DNA of 64,000 nucleotides from Aphis gossypii (taxonomy: Eukaryota; Arthropoda; Insecta; Hemiptera; Aphididae). Made by a program: the position numbers and the translations under genes. The notes under the pieces are model-generated. The model had not been told where the DNA came from, made no database searches, and was given only the letters and a program-made list of their open reading frames with translations. Each line of letters opens with the position of its first letter. Within the stretch, counting starts at the first letter, position 1. Of this stretch, positions 23,300 through 38,200 are shown piece by piece. The stretch spans positions 40,693,213-40,757,212 of the forward strand of contig NC_065531.1 of the NCBI RefSeq assembly GCF_020184175.1, read 5' to 3'.

Positions 23300-26200
23300 G
23301 TACGATCGCCGACGACCGCAGCGCGACGAAACGTATTTTTTTTTGCGCGTCTCGGGCTCCTTTAAATCAGTCGTCGAGGGGACGCCGAACTCGGTAAACG
23401 GCCGACAAATTTGCGTTCGGCAGAACCGATTTCATATGGTCTCGACGGTTTTTCAAAATCAGAGCGTATTTCACCCTCCCGTTATCGCTCGGAGGTGAAA
23501 ACGAGACGTTAATGTTATATAATATTACCTAGGCAGCCTCCCTTCGGTATGCGATACGTATTCAAAATATTTAAATGGTATTTGTATAAGATCTTACGAG
23601 ACGCCTTAGATAATTTTCTTACCTCTGAGTCGGATTGTCGATAATATCGCGGGCCGTAGTCGATTTAATCTGCAGATATTAGTACCACGACGCGAAATCG
23701 GTTCCGCCGAACATAATATACTATTACAGCGATGTACCCATTGTACCTACGTTTGCAAAACGTAGACAACCGCATTCGGGTTCGGCGTCTTCTGATGGGC
23801 TGTATTCCGTGCAAGCTAGGAACCACTGTTCTTTAGGATATTATGCAGTTTTTTTTTAATTAAAAGGTTATTAGGTATTCAATAATAATGTCCGGAACAT
23901 TGCCGTAGACTATAATCGTCCAGGGCCGATTCCAATGAAATGCCCAAACGCGAGTTCTATAATTTGTTTTTGATATACCTAAATACAAAAGATATATTGT
24001 TCTGAGCATAGTTCAATTTGTTTGTACGGAAACGAGTCTTTACTAAGAACTAAGTCTTTATTAAGAAGTGAGGTTTTTAGGCATTTGAGTGGGGGGAATC
24101 GAATGAAACATGTATGTGAAAATGATATAAACATCGTAATATTATTAATAATAATAATAATTTATCATGTTTTGTATAGTTGTATTGTAAACGAAACTAT
24201 AACATAATTTGTGTTTTATTTTAATTGTTTTTTTGAGTCGTTTGCACAAAAATTAACTCGCATAAAATTTACCGACAATTGTAAATTGATTTACATGCCC
24301 TGCAAATCAAATCTGGCCCTGCAACGTTAAAAAATTATAAAACTACCGCCGTGCACGATGTATTGGATTTATTTTCACCGCTCGACGCAATGTCCCGACC
24401 GGGAGGTATACCGCCGTTTACGTTCGCACATAACTCAAAAACTTGAAATTTATAGACCGTATTTTATCAACTCATAATGTATATATATATCGTACTCCTC
24501 TGGAGTTTGCACGTGCGTTACGACGACGACGATCATCGTTTTGACGCGATATATACTCTATGTGGTCCGAGCTTGGATGTTTGATATTTAAGACCGACGA
24601 TTGTGATACATTATATAACAATAAATTGTAATGACGGTGTACGATGACGAGTAGTTGTACCGCACACACATGCACAGAGTGTGCGTGTGTGTGAGAGAAA
24701 TGACATATGAATGAGCGAGAAGAGAAGAAAACAAATTCCAATTGGACGGCGAACCCCTAAAACTGTGCAGTTGGTTTACTATAAATTATATAATATATAT
24801 ATACGTATATATATTGCATTAAGGACGATGACACTGGGGTTTCGTCGAAATTAATAATATAATGATAGTAATAATAATTTATTAGATATTGTGACGTGCG
24901 TGCGATGTGTGTTGGTTTATTGTATAAAATTATAATGCTGTTAGGTTTTTGGCGCCAAAATTATAATAACATTACGGTTTTCACTCTTGTTTTCGAAACG
25001 AAAGAAGATTTCACCGCCGAGAGAGCAGAGTGAGTCGCGTGTTTTCGTGTTCGCATTTGCGCGTGAAAAAACCACGCGGCGCAGATGCCAGGAAAAAACG
25101 ACAACAACAATCTCGACGGGTCGGAAGGAGACAGAAAACGATTTTATTATGTGTATAGAGGTATACTCGTGACGTCACTCCCACGTGGACGACCAAACTG
25201 TTGACTGTATTGTTGTATTATGGTAGTCGTGTACATAACGTGCGCGTTGCAGTTGCACTACGAGTTCACGAAACGGTGACATACAGAGTGATTCAACAAG
25301 CACGCTCACCCCTCCCCTTAAACCTCATATAAAATGCACTTATTCAAGTCCTGATTCGTAAAGACAATCAATATGATTTGCAAATTCTTACCTAGATTTT
25401 TTTCATACCATTTATCACTATAAATATGAATTAAATAAACAAAATTTTTCCCTTTTTTTTTTTGTGAATTATTATTATTTTTTTGGAAATTTTGATGCAT
25501 CTAAATCAACATTGTAACGTGTAGTTTCAGTCAATAAATTTAGTATAGGCGTACGTTTACTACGGATAATAATTCTTTATAATGGTTTTACGTTAACTAC
25601 AAAACAATTGTACTATATTTTCAATTTAGTTGTTATCATACTTGGGCAATGTTAAACAAATAACATAACATCAATACTATAATTTTCAAATCATTACAAC
25701 CCAAATTTTTTCGAATTTAACACAAAATTAAATAAGGGACCTAAAAACTGATCGTTTGAATTTTGATTTAAATACATCAAAATTTTCAAACAAATCACCT
25801 GCTTCAACTTACAATAAATTATAAATAAATTATTATCTTTTTATATTTATTTAGCACTTGAAGATCGTTTTGATTTTAAAAAAGTAGTTTGTATCATCAT
25901 GGAATTTTTCTTAAACGCTATTTAAAAGATCTAACTAATTTAAATTTTTATAAAATATGGTTTTTGAGTATACTTAATTCCTAAAGTCAGATTAATGTAT
26001 TAATAAAGAATTAATGTAGTTGAGCATGCTTTGTAAATACTCTAAATATACAATATACGTATACGTATTTGTTGTACAAAATTGTAGAGGTTATACAGTA
26101 TGTCAATATGAAATATAATTAATGTAAATGTATATTAACGTTCCTATTATTTCAAGTCTAAAAATGCCATCTTTTAAAACAAATATTTTAAAATTCCTAA

Positions 26201-29200
26201 ATTAAACCCAACTGCTTGATAAACTATAATTTAACTCAGTTGAGCCAGATACCATTTTATAAAATTTATATTATGAATCCAAAAAAACTAATTTTTGGAA
26301 TTTGATTGTTTTATGTGAACGAGGGCGATATCTGATGACGGATAATATTTTTCGTACAATCTTTTTTACTCGGTAGTCCACGGACACGTCATCAATTCTT
26401 CGTATATTGTTTTTGATATTATCGCTACAGTATATGTTGGACGATTCCCTTCAGTTAACATATAATCATCGTTATATTTTTATTCAAAAGTATTTAATTT
26501 TTTTAAATAAACATATAATTTTCAATTCCATATTTCTAAGCAGAATATTTTTTCTGGGAATTTTGTTAAAACCACATTTAATTTCGAACGTCTAGTGAAT
26601 AAGTAATAATTTATAAGTTTATAACATATCAAAATACTTAAATACTCGTTCGAAATTTGATTCTTAATTAGATGAATGTAATATTTAATTTTCCGAAAAT
26701 ATATTCTGCTTAAAAGTATAAAATTAAAAATTATTGTTGTCGTTCAATAATTTAAAAACTTTAAAAAATGTTATCTCATACATAAATTCTTTGAAAAAAT
26801 TAAATTTTTTTTTATCTTAAAAGTGGTCTTTTAGTGACTTACTATTATAAAAACGTTTACTTTTCGTACGGAATTTCGAATGTTAACTGTTAAAAGAATC
26901 ACCCTGTATTTTAATTATTACATCAGGTTAAACTTATAACTATTTTACATGACTAGGCATTTATTTGTAAAATATTATTATAATTTAATATTTTATTACA
27001 CATAACGTCAATGTACGTATATTATTTTACGAACTGCACCTGCAGACGATCAGCAATCATGGGGCAACAACCTGTGTCGCTTTCAATAATAGTCAATACT
27101 CAATTACTGTTTATAATTTATCATATAATTGGACTTTTTTCTTCGGTCTTTGCGTTATGAAAATAATATAATACGTTATAATTTTTAATATAATATTATA
27201 TATTTCATAGGAATCCCTGTTATATATTTATATTTGAGTTTTAAAAAATAAAGAAAGCATCTACTCTCAGTCGAGTATTTAATCTTGAGGTACGTTTTTT
27301 TTTTTTATAAATTGTTGATATTATAGTACGATTACGTTTTAAATTCGATCACAAATATTATTTATCCCAAATCGTTACTTATTGCGAAATGTTTGTTTAT
27401 ACTTTAATGGTACATAAATCATTAATGGTTTGGCATAATCTAATGAATAATTAAAAAAGGGACAAATGTTTTATACACATTCATATATATAGTTATAATA
27501 CATAATGGAGCGCATGAAAATCGGGAGTAAGTAGCACAATTTACGTAATTAATTATAGATAAATTTAATTATTTTTAACCGTCGAGCGTCGTTCTGAAAT
27601 TAGTCACAAATAAAAATGCAGTAAAATTAAATCTAGTATAATTTCCTTAATTCTATATTAAACACTGCAACTGCAGTGGAAATGATAAGTCAAGTATTAC
27701 ATAAATTGTAAATCACGTATGCATGAGATATATTATATAATCTATTAAAATTATTATTTATTAGAATAAACGTTAAAAAGAATTTATCGCTTTAGATGGT
27801 CAACAACATTTTTGAATAATATTATGATTGAATTTTTAATTTTTTTTCCGTAGATGTGCAAGTATAATAGGTATTAAAATATTAGTATAACTATAGATTT
27901 AAGATATATGTACGTATATTTCTCCCGACGATAAACATAATTTTGATTTTAGAGATGTAATTAAATAATTATCGTACTTATAAGATTTCGAATTCTATTT
28001 TAAATTCTTCTTGATGGTACCCAGGTATTTGACTCATAAAATACTGATTCGATTAAAATTAAAAACGTCAATAAACAGTATTGTTTATACTTTATATTTT
28101 GTTGTATTTTTATGTAGTATCACATGCATATTATGAATAATTCAAATTTAAAAGTGAATATTTTTAGTCGTAATTGTATTGGCTATTATCGTATCTTGGC
28201 AAGAATATTAAAAACACTCGCGAGTGCCATAGAACATTTTATAAAGCGCCGATTTCGTTTCTATTATTCACTCTAGTCAAAAGTATATATATTTACCCAT
28301 ATACCTACAGAGCAATTGATTTAAATCTGATAAATTATAAACGTTTATGTACATTTTATTTTTTTAACTATCATAAACACGCTGTTTACGGATAACATGT
28401 TTTGTTTAAATCGATGCATTCGAAAAAGTAAAGTTATGTAATATGCAATTTTTGATAAAATTCAACAAATTTATAAGTATTAATTTAATCGGTAATAAGC
28501 ATTTTGTTTTTCATATGATGAATATAAAATATTAAAATCACCTCATGGTTCACTGAGGCATCTGATACTTATATTTTACTTCCAAAATATTACAATATTA
28601 CCGGCATTTTGTACAGCCTCGAACAATATATATTATAATAATCTCTAAGTAGTGCATAGGTATTTTGTTATAGAAACCGACAAACTACGGTTTTTAAGAT
28701 AGAGATTTTTTTTTTACGTTTGTAAGATAATATTTTGTAATAATTTTTATTATCAACTTATTTGCATTATACAGTGCATATATACACGTGCTTACATAAT
28801 ATTCTCGGAATTATGTTACATTGAATTATTAATGTAATAAGAAATGACTAATGCCTAATGGAAACGATTGCGTATTGATCTAGAGTTGAAATGTAATTAT
28901 ACATCGTTGAATGTATTATAATATTGTGTTAAGTGTGATCTGTAAATTAACGATAAATTTACTACTTTGTACTTAGTATTTGATCGTGATTTTCGCATAT
29001 TATTACATTTATGTCCAATTCTATCATTCACACTTCGTTTAACTCGAACATCGTTACCGTTTTCTGGGCACTGGGTCTTCCTCGCATACATTAGCATATA
29101 TTGTTTTATTATTTGTTCAGAAAATTATAATGTCTATATGAGTCTATACGCTATTGAGAGCAAATGCTTCGAAGAAGATGACAAGCAGATAATCTGGACT

Positions 29201-32200
29201 AATTGTCGTCGAGAAATTTTAAACGTTTGCATAAAGAATACCATACGATTACTTGTGAAAAACACCATTTATAAGTGTGGAAATGAATACTATGAATTAT
29301 ATCGAACATCATTATTATTGTATGGAATATGGGTCATCAATAACTTAGAAGTGATTGAAAAGTAAATACACGATATAAAACAACTCAAAAGTCAATAGCT
29401 GTAATATTACGTATTTAGAGTGTATTAAATATTTTTATATTTCTTCGAAGCTCGTAGCATCTAAAATAGTCATGAATAATAAGTAATTGACGCCAAACGT
29501 TTGTACACGAGTACCTTTTAATATATATTATAGACACCTATATATTATTGAACGTAGTGCAAGTTCATAATTAATTATTCTAACCACAAAGGACAACAAC
29601 AACTTTAACAAGGAAAAAGTAGTCTGTATAAACATATTCTCAATTATAATAATAATATGTACTGTGGTAGGATAAGTTGATCAAAACATTACTATAATAT
29701 GGAATCGGTTATTATCTATGCAACAGTTACCTAATAATAATTGTTTTACTAAATGTATCGTTTCCTTATGTTTACTGAAACTATACAATGTGACGTGGGT
29801 GTATTTAATAATATATCTTTTTGTTTTACGTGTACAACATACAACTATTATTGTCATGTACACATGGTTTACATTCAATTTAATCTTAGAAAACACATTA
29901 TTTGAGTTCATATCGAATAATGTAAATTTTTACTATCATGTGTCATGTACGACTCTATTATATTACGATAATTATATAATATAGGTATCAATAAAATGAA
30001 ATAATCACTAGTTATTACATAATTTTTGAAAAAATTGAGGAAGACGCTATACTTACTGCAATTAATTTGTAGTGGATAATAGGGTTTACGCGATGACACT
30101 CAAGAAAGCATTATTACTACTGAAGTAACCAAATTTGTATAATAAAAGAGAAGAATATTATCTATGCGTTTATTTTTTGTGGGGGAGAATTATTTTTTAA
30201 ATTTAAAGTTTTTTTTTTTGTATTTTTCAATAAATTATTACAAATTAGTGCATTAAGTTATCGAACTTATAACGAACGTTTTAACATAAAAAAGGTACTC
30301 TTCTATATACTGTGAACAATTCCTGATTTTATAATAGTTCCAACTGTTTCAAGTAACTTTGGTTTTGATTTGAGAGGAAAATCATTTTTGTTGAAAAAAA
30401 AAAATACTTAGAATATTAGTTTTAGACATTTACATACCTATTAAGAGCAAGCTCATAAGCATAAGCACTGATATACATAAGTATTTGAAAAAATTATAAA
30501 CTCTTTTTATAGTTGTTTGACCTGGGATAAATATTGTCTTGTTGTTTTCTTAGTATATTTTGTTTTTTAATATTATAATTTTTGTCTCAATTATTCTAAG
30601 AAATATTATACAATTAAAAATCTCAATAACTTTTACAAATTCACATTATACAATATACATAGATGGCGCATTTAACACTAGATAAAATACATAGTTCTAG
30701 TTAAATTAACTGTCACATCATATAAATATATATTCATGTCTTTATGAATAGGTAAGTGATTCGTCAGAGTCTGAATCACTTCTGTTAACTAATATTGTGC
30801 AGCTGATAAAAATATATTTGCTATCAAATACTGTCCACGTGTGGTCACAATCGCAATAAAGTTTATTTCGAATTATTGTCGTGATTTGTGAACCTCGGCT
30901 GTTATGTGATTTGTAATTTCGTAGTTAATTTATATAATAACTAGAATAATACGCACTATGACTAGATAAATAAAATTGACATCAATCATTTTGATTTTTG
31001 TTAAATTTATTACCTGAAAATATTATTGATTTATAGCATTGATTGAAGTTTTACCGGAAGGATATTAAATATTAATATTATATTATATTATAATAATGTT
31101 TAAATAATAATTATAATATATTATTTGATATTGTGGCAGTACCTACTAAGTATAGTACAATTCGTATAATTTGCAGTATTAATTATGAAAATGAAAATAG
31201 GCAGTAGGCACCTAGTATAGTTTACAAAAAGGTTTAATTATTGTGCATTGAACATTTTTCTTTGACAAACTATTTGTATATTTTATTTTAGTTCAAGTAA
31301 AATACAAAATAAGTCTGCAGTATGATTTATTTTTAAGTAAGGGTTACTACTGGAATCAATTGATGCAATATGCACTATAAGTACTTGATAGAATCATTAT
31401 TTTGTTTTAAGTTGTATTAAACGTTATATAATCCCATAATCGCCTGACGTGAGAAAAATGTTTTTTGAATATACGTCTTAGACCGATGTTATAGTATATG
31501 AATTTACCATTAATTAATTAATATATTAGTATTTAAATAGTCATTCACTTATTGCTACTGTCTTATAAGACAAGTAGTAAATATATTTACTTTAAAATTT
31601 TTCATAATTAAAAATGACTACAGCGGCGAAAACGTATAGTAACTAATATTATTATGCTAATATTATGCTATATAGTATGACCTGCAGTATGAGCTGATAC
31701 TTTCGTAGTATAATTTGTTAATCAAGAGGAGACAGATATCTAATTGAGCGTATATTTTAATTGATTGTGGTGTGTAATTATTTTATAAGCACATAAGGTA
31801 TTTAATGAAAATCATTTTGGAAAGGTAGTTTTTTGTGACGTGTAATATGCAATATGCATATATTATATTTGCATGGATTATTTTTATTGGATTAAATCTA
31901 CTAATAAATTTACAGTGTTTTTATTTTTTCTTAGTAGGTAAAGAAGTGGATAGTAAACGATTTTATTTTTTTTCACTTGTTATTTAAGCTATTACTGAAA
32001 ATATTAATAAAAATAAAAATAATCTAGTGTATTTTTTTAACTTTGTTATCGAGTATAAAAAATTAATTTAACTTAATAAAAAGATGCATTTTGACATTTT
32101 TAATCCAATAGATTAATTTAAATCTATTTTTAAGCTTTGAACCATGTGTCAAAGTTGTAGTTTTAATAATACATTATTACAGTTCCATAAACTTGATCTA

Positions 32201-35200
32201 TTTTTGTTAAAGGCGTGTATTGGACTGATTACTTAATATATAATGTTAAAAACCTTGATATCAATTGCCTAAAATATGTTTAAGACTATTATTATTTATT
32301 AACATCACAATGTGTATATCTGTATAGTAGACCACGTATTTCGTTGAATGGCACTGTCAATTTGTAATATACGTTTAAATTATTTTAAATTTTTTAGATA
32401 ATTATTATTAATTAGTTCAATTGATATATTGATACAATTTTATATACGTTTGAAAAAGAAATTTTAACTACTGAATAAGTTATGAGTATAGTATTAAATC
32501 AATGATATGGTTTCTTTATTGTATTATGTGATATTTTTTATTATAGCTCTCTCAATTTAAACTTTCTTCGTGTTATTTAAAATAAAAAATCGCTAGTTCT
32601 TATATTTGTTCACTTAAAACTTTTATTATGAATTCACAACTGTTTTTTATGTTTTAAATTCTAATTTATACGACGATAATATAATACCAGCGCATATTTC
32701 GATTGTTATTATTGAGTTGTACGCTTTATTTTATTCGATTTCGCGGAAAATGTGAAAGTTACAAAAGTTTGTTTTTCTATTAATTAATTACTAATTAATT
32801 TTCTATACTATACGATCATAGTATATCGAAATGTCGAATATAGCATGTATTTGATGTGTACTCATTATAGCGTATACTTTATCAAGTTTAAACGTTTGGT
32901 TACAACAGACCTTGACCCGATCACATTGGAAGCAAAAAACAGGAGTCGTATATAGTATATTATACCTAATGTATTCCAATAATGATTTATGTTTGGTTAA
33001 TCATATTCTTGTCGATTATTATAATATTTATTCGCTATCGGAAGTAGTTTTAAAAGCACTTTCTAGAAGGCATTTTTTCATCGGTTATCTAAACATTCTT
33101 AACCATTAAATTTGCGAGGACTTATATTTAAATAATTTATAATCTGATATTGTATGTGTTAAGCATAATATGGTAATATTATGTATTATAAAGACATAGT
33201 TCGGTTTTTTGTCAACTGTACCTATCGAAAGTTTAATTTTATACAAGTATAATAATAAATAAAAAAAAATCGAAATTATTTACATTTAACATTATCAATA
33301 AGGGTCTAGAGGTATTTCAAATATTCAAAATTATAACTCCATAGTTATACATACTAGATAATATATTATAATTTATAATTAATGGATATAACACATTCTC
33401 GCGGTATATTGGCATTCCTATTATACCGTTTAATATGAATAATTTATATAACAATTAGAATATTCGACCTAAGATTGAAAATTAATTTCATGAAAAATTT
33501 TAATTTTTGAAACCAAACTGTTTGATGACTTTATTGAAACATGAATTAATATTATGGTGTTTTACTGTTATTATTTGTTAAGTCGCGTGACTTGATATTG
33601 ACAAGATATATCAAACGGTGGTTGACTGCGTTCAGTTCTCCTTCACTACTCCTACCATATCGTAAGTCGGTCAGTACTGAATGAGAGAAACGGACTTAAG
33701 ATCATATCGGTCGTTCGTGAAATAAATAATAAAATCCAAATGTCCACGGACAGAATATTTAATAGATATTATTTGATGGGGCAAGTTGTACTGTTATACT
33801 CTCTCCCTTGTGACGTTGATACTCGTTTTCACTTATTTTCAGTTCATTCATTGTCTGTACCACACGTTTTAATTAACCACTTATCAGTATTCTGCTTGGT
33901 GACTGGCAAATGCAGACATCAATAATACTCATTTTAGTGATTTTGCTGTTGTAGTATACTATTATACTGCTGTATAAATGACGAGTGCTGTTGAATTTTT
34001 ATTATTATATTCTGTTTAAACCAGTAATTGAATAGTCATAAATTTAAAAATCAAAAATATTAAATATTATTCGTTATAAATTAGTATTATACAATTAAAA
34101 ACCTAAAATTTAGTCATCATTATTTATATCGTGACCTTAGATATGAACTTTATTCTTCAAATCATATCAATTGCAATATATAAAACCATAAACAATTTTT
34201 TTCGCAAAATAATTATTCTTTTCAATAATATTTAAAACGTAATAGGTACCTATGTTCATACTTCATACAATATCTAGTTTTCAAATATTTAACCTATTTG
34301 TTTTAACAGAGATCTGTATAGATAAACTATTCACATAATGTAGCAGATAATTAGATAATAATAAATTGTTATGTGAACTATGTACTTAATATGTTTATTC
34401 TTTTGTATTGTAAATATATTACCAAAAAAAAATGTACCTATATAAATAGTTTTCGTGTAAACATAATATTATATTACATGCATTGTGTATACATTTATGT
34501 AATGCCTGTCATTGGCATACATTATTTTACTTACTTTGAAATAAATTAACTATCAATTTCATGTACATGTAATTGCAGTTAATTGCGAATACGTATCTTT
34601 AAGTTGTTCAATCTGTGGAAAACAAATAGCAAAATATTTAACGACAATTTCGTTTATTATATAAATAAAAAATAGAGATACTCGTACCATATAAACATTA
34701 AAATATATACAATTGAAATGTTTTTGTTCTCAACCAGTTTGAATTCATAGTTCATTATAGTTCACAATTTATAAATAGAATTTCAAAAGTTTAGATTATA
34801 TTATTTAATTAACAAGTTTTATCATCATTTTTATTATTACTATTTGTATCTGTAGTGAGATAAACCTACTTTGCTTGGTTTAATAACGTTTACCGAGATC
34901 GAGTCACCTCCCACCTTTAATTTCACAAACGATCTTTCCGCAATAATACAATACAATAGTACCAGTTAATAAAAATAATAATTCGTATAAAACCTAGAAA
35001 CATTTCATAAAAAACGAATACGTAATATGTGGTATATGGTATCTATGCCACCGCTATACGCCTACTCATGTATTATAATATTACAACAGTAGTTCACGTA
35101 TCTGATATAAAACGAATTGGTAAGTATTATAAATGATAATGGTTATGATTATTTGATCAAATTTATAAGATGTTACAATATTATATAGTTATAATAATAT

Positions 35201-38200
35201 TATAATAATTTTATTGTTTAAATTATTTATTTATTTGGTGGTTTGTTCGTGTAATGGAATTTTAAGCACTTCACTTAGTGTTATTATAACACTATAGGTA
35301 CTACAATAGCGAATTATCTGATATAACAGAGTACGTTATTTCCTAATTAATTTTGAGATAAGATAGAACCTATAAGACTAAATACCACTACACTAAACCA
35401 CTAGTTATATCGTGGTGTTACAACACAGTTTTACTCTTAAATATTATAAATGAATTTTTACCCACAAAATGTATGTTATCTATACAGTCAAAATTGATTT
35501 TAAATTAGACGGAAGAGCCACAATCATATTATTAAAAAAAAAAAAAATAATAAAAGTATAATGATTAGCATTCAAACTCTTATCTGTCAAACGTATGTAT
35601 ACCTACCTAATATATACCTACTTAAGCTTACAGAGGTGAAGACTCGTGCGCTAACGCGTTCTGCAGAATTGTCTTTAGTTAAATTAATATAATCAGTAAA
35701 CAGAAAGGTAATTTTTTATATTTTTTAAAATAGACTTTTTATTATTATTAAATGACCTTTAGTCTATATTTATAACTTATACAGTTTCATTAAACGGTAA
35801 GAAAAGTATAATACGTGTATTGTAGTTTGTTGCCTTGTTGTAGCCATAGTTTGATATCGCAGTATAAGTAATACAACAATATATGTATATATATATACTT
35901 ATTGCAGTAAAATGTAGGTATATCTTCTAAGTTTAAATACTAAAGTACATTAATTTTCTAAGCTATTTGTCTATATTTGTTCAGTACCATTTTTTAGATC
36001 TAGAGTGTCTCTAAACCGCGTGATTGATTAAAAAATATATACCTACTTTTTTTTTTTTTTAATAATTGTCAACGATTTGCCGTTAAGCTATTGTCGATTT
36101 GGACGAAATAGCATAATTGATAGTATTACAATAAACTCGTAACCCTAGGTATCGATAAACTATATTATTCGCTATTCAGAAGTGAACACCTGTAATAAAA
36201 TATCTATATACACCAAATAATATATAGGTAGCAATGGACTTATTACGATTTAAGTCATTATCAAACTAATCAGTATTAGTTGTTAAGTCATTAAGTACGG
36301 TAATTAGTTCGGTGGTTCTGACAACGAGTGGTTACTAAGTGTATTCGTTTTATACTTACTGCGAGAATGTAAAAATCGTCAGCATACAACCAAAATAAAA
36401 TTTATGTGTTCCTTTTGGAATTTTCATATAAATTATTGGGATCTCAGCAAGTCGTCGATTACTTAAATGATCAGTTCAGGTTTACGGACAGTTTCGAAGT
36501 AAGCGTTTGGATAACATTAACGATAATATTAATAAGTTTGCGTTATTTTAGAATGTGACAAACTACAATATTGCATTGCTTTGTATTATTGCTGTAGCTT
36601 TTTTTTTTTATTTCCTTTGAATAGCAGTAGGCATGCACTATAATAAATATAAAATATACACATGAATTACATTTGCGCGTATTCTATTTAAGTTATTTAA
36701 AAAACGTTTTGTAAATTAAAATAAATAATTATTGCTAATTAGTGTTAAACGGTACTTAAATACGATTGTATCGTATTTGTGTGTCAACTTTACACTCCGT
36801 AGATCATAAATGTCGCTTAGAACATAATATTAAAGTGTCCTTATTATGGTTATTTAAACAATTAATCGTGTTACATGTGTTATTATATTTACACTATTAT
36901 GTTTTACGAAGTATTAAATTAAATTTAATAAAAATGTCATTTTTTAATTTTAAAATTTGTCGACTTCAAATATACGTTTTCCGATTACTATCGTAGAAGA
37001 CAGATTATTGTATTTTATTATTTTACCTAGGACAAAAAACAAGTACGGCGAGATTTGATACCGACCGTTTATAAGGAGTTTTGTATAGGCAATTTCCAAA
37101 GTTTTATCGCGTGTGTCATAAATGATCAATACCAGTGAGTTCAGCTGAAATGTAAAAAAAATACGGAACATCCTTGAACGTGAACGCACATACTCATGTT
37201 TTTCACTTTAAAGCAAGAATTTTTTTTGTCCGACATATTAAACTAGTAATAATATGAGAAATCTGAAAAATGTGTTTTTTTATTCTATTAGAAAATTTAC
37301 AATCTATACTACATGCACAATAAAAAAACATAATGATTGATGACAGATATAGAATTATTTTTTTGTTTAAAGAATAATATAAGAAGGGAGGGTATCGAAT
37401 GACGAATCCAATGAAAATATTTTTAAGCTCTATATTAAGTTTATTATTGTGATCGTTGCACTTTTATGATTTTTTTTTTAATCTTGTTATATGATTATTT
37501 TAACTCTTCAATTTTAAAATAAAATTCAAAGAAGTTGAATGATCAATTTCAACTAAACATATCTCATATAAAGAATTCAAATGTTTCTAGATTTTCTTTA
37601 TATACACTAGTTTTATTATTATTAAGTATAAAATAATATAAAATATGTAGTTCATTATATTATTATGCTATAAATCAATTGGTGTACGTGTCGACAATTA
37701 CAATTGTTGCCGTGTATATTAGGTAGAGTAGCGATTGGGTGGAAGGCGTTATGTGCTATACTAATAGTTTAATAAATTATTATTTTATTAATATATTTTT
37801 ATAAACGGGACAAATCAAATTTTTTTTTTTTAATATTTATTTTGGTTCTTATGCGATTTCAATTTATTATTAAGTAAAACTCATATAACACACGTCATAT
37901 GATCCCATCGTTGATCATAGAACTCGGTGAATTATATAATTTTAAAGACAACGTAGATAAGTGAAAAAAATTGAGGACTATTTTGACCGCGGCAAAAAAA
38001 CAGAGTTATGATTGTGATTCGGCTTTTGAGTTTTAAGTAGCCAGAATATAAATATTGTTTTTAATAATGCGCTCGCCATACATATAACGTCACATGTATT
38101 GTAGTTATTCCTTTTCAAAAATAGAGTTACTATATAGATTCAAATACGCGATCACAAATCGCTTTTGATTACCACATTAAACGAGCGAACGTTTTAGTTC

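Noticed and set aside
22350..23498. Many overlapping open frames of 60-184 codons on both strands
   Set aside because: They arise because stops are rare in this GC-rich block. Translations are Arg/Ser/Pro-rich with no domain, and they contradict one another in frame. Only the short piece from 23256 fits a splice phase.
25000..25030. Donor-like GTGAGTCG at 25030 as a further first exon
   Set aside because: No TATA or initiator at suitable distance and no open phase that fits 52127 was established.
28967..29365. 132-codon open frame
   Set aside because: Starts at TTG; the first ATG leaves about 75 codons. Composition is AT-driven and no domain or splice context is recognisable.
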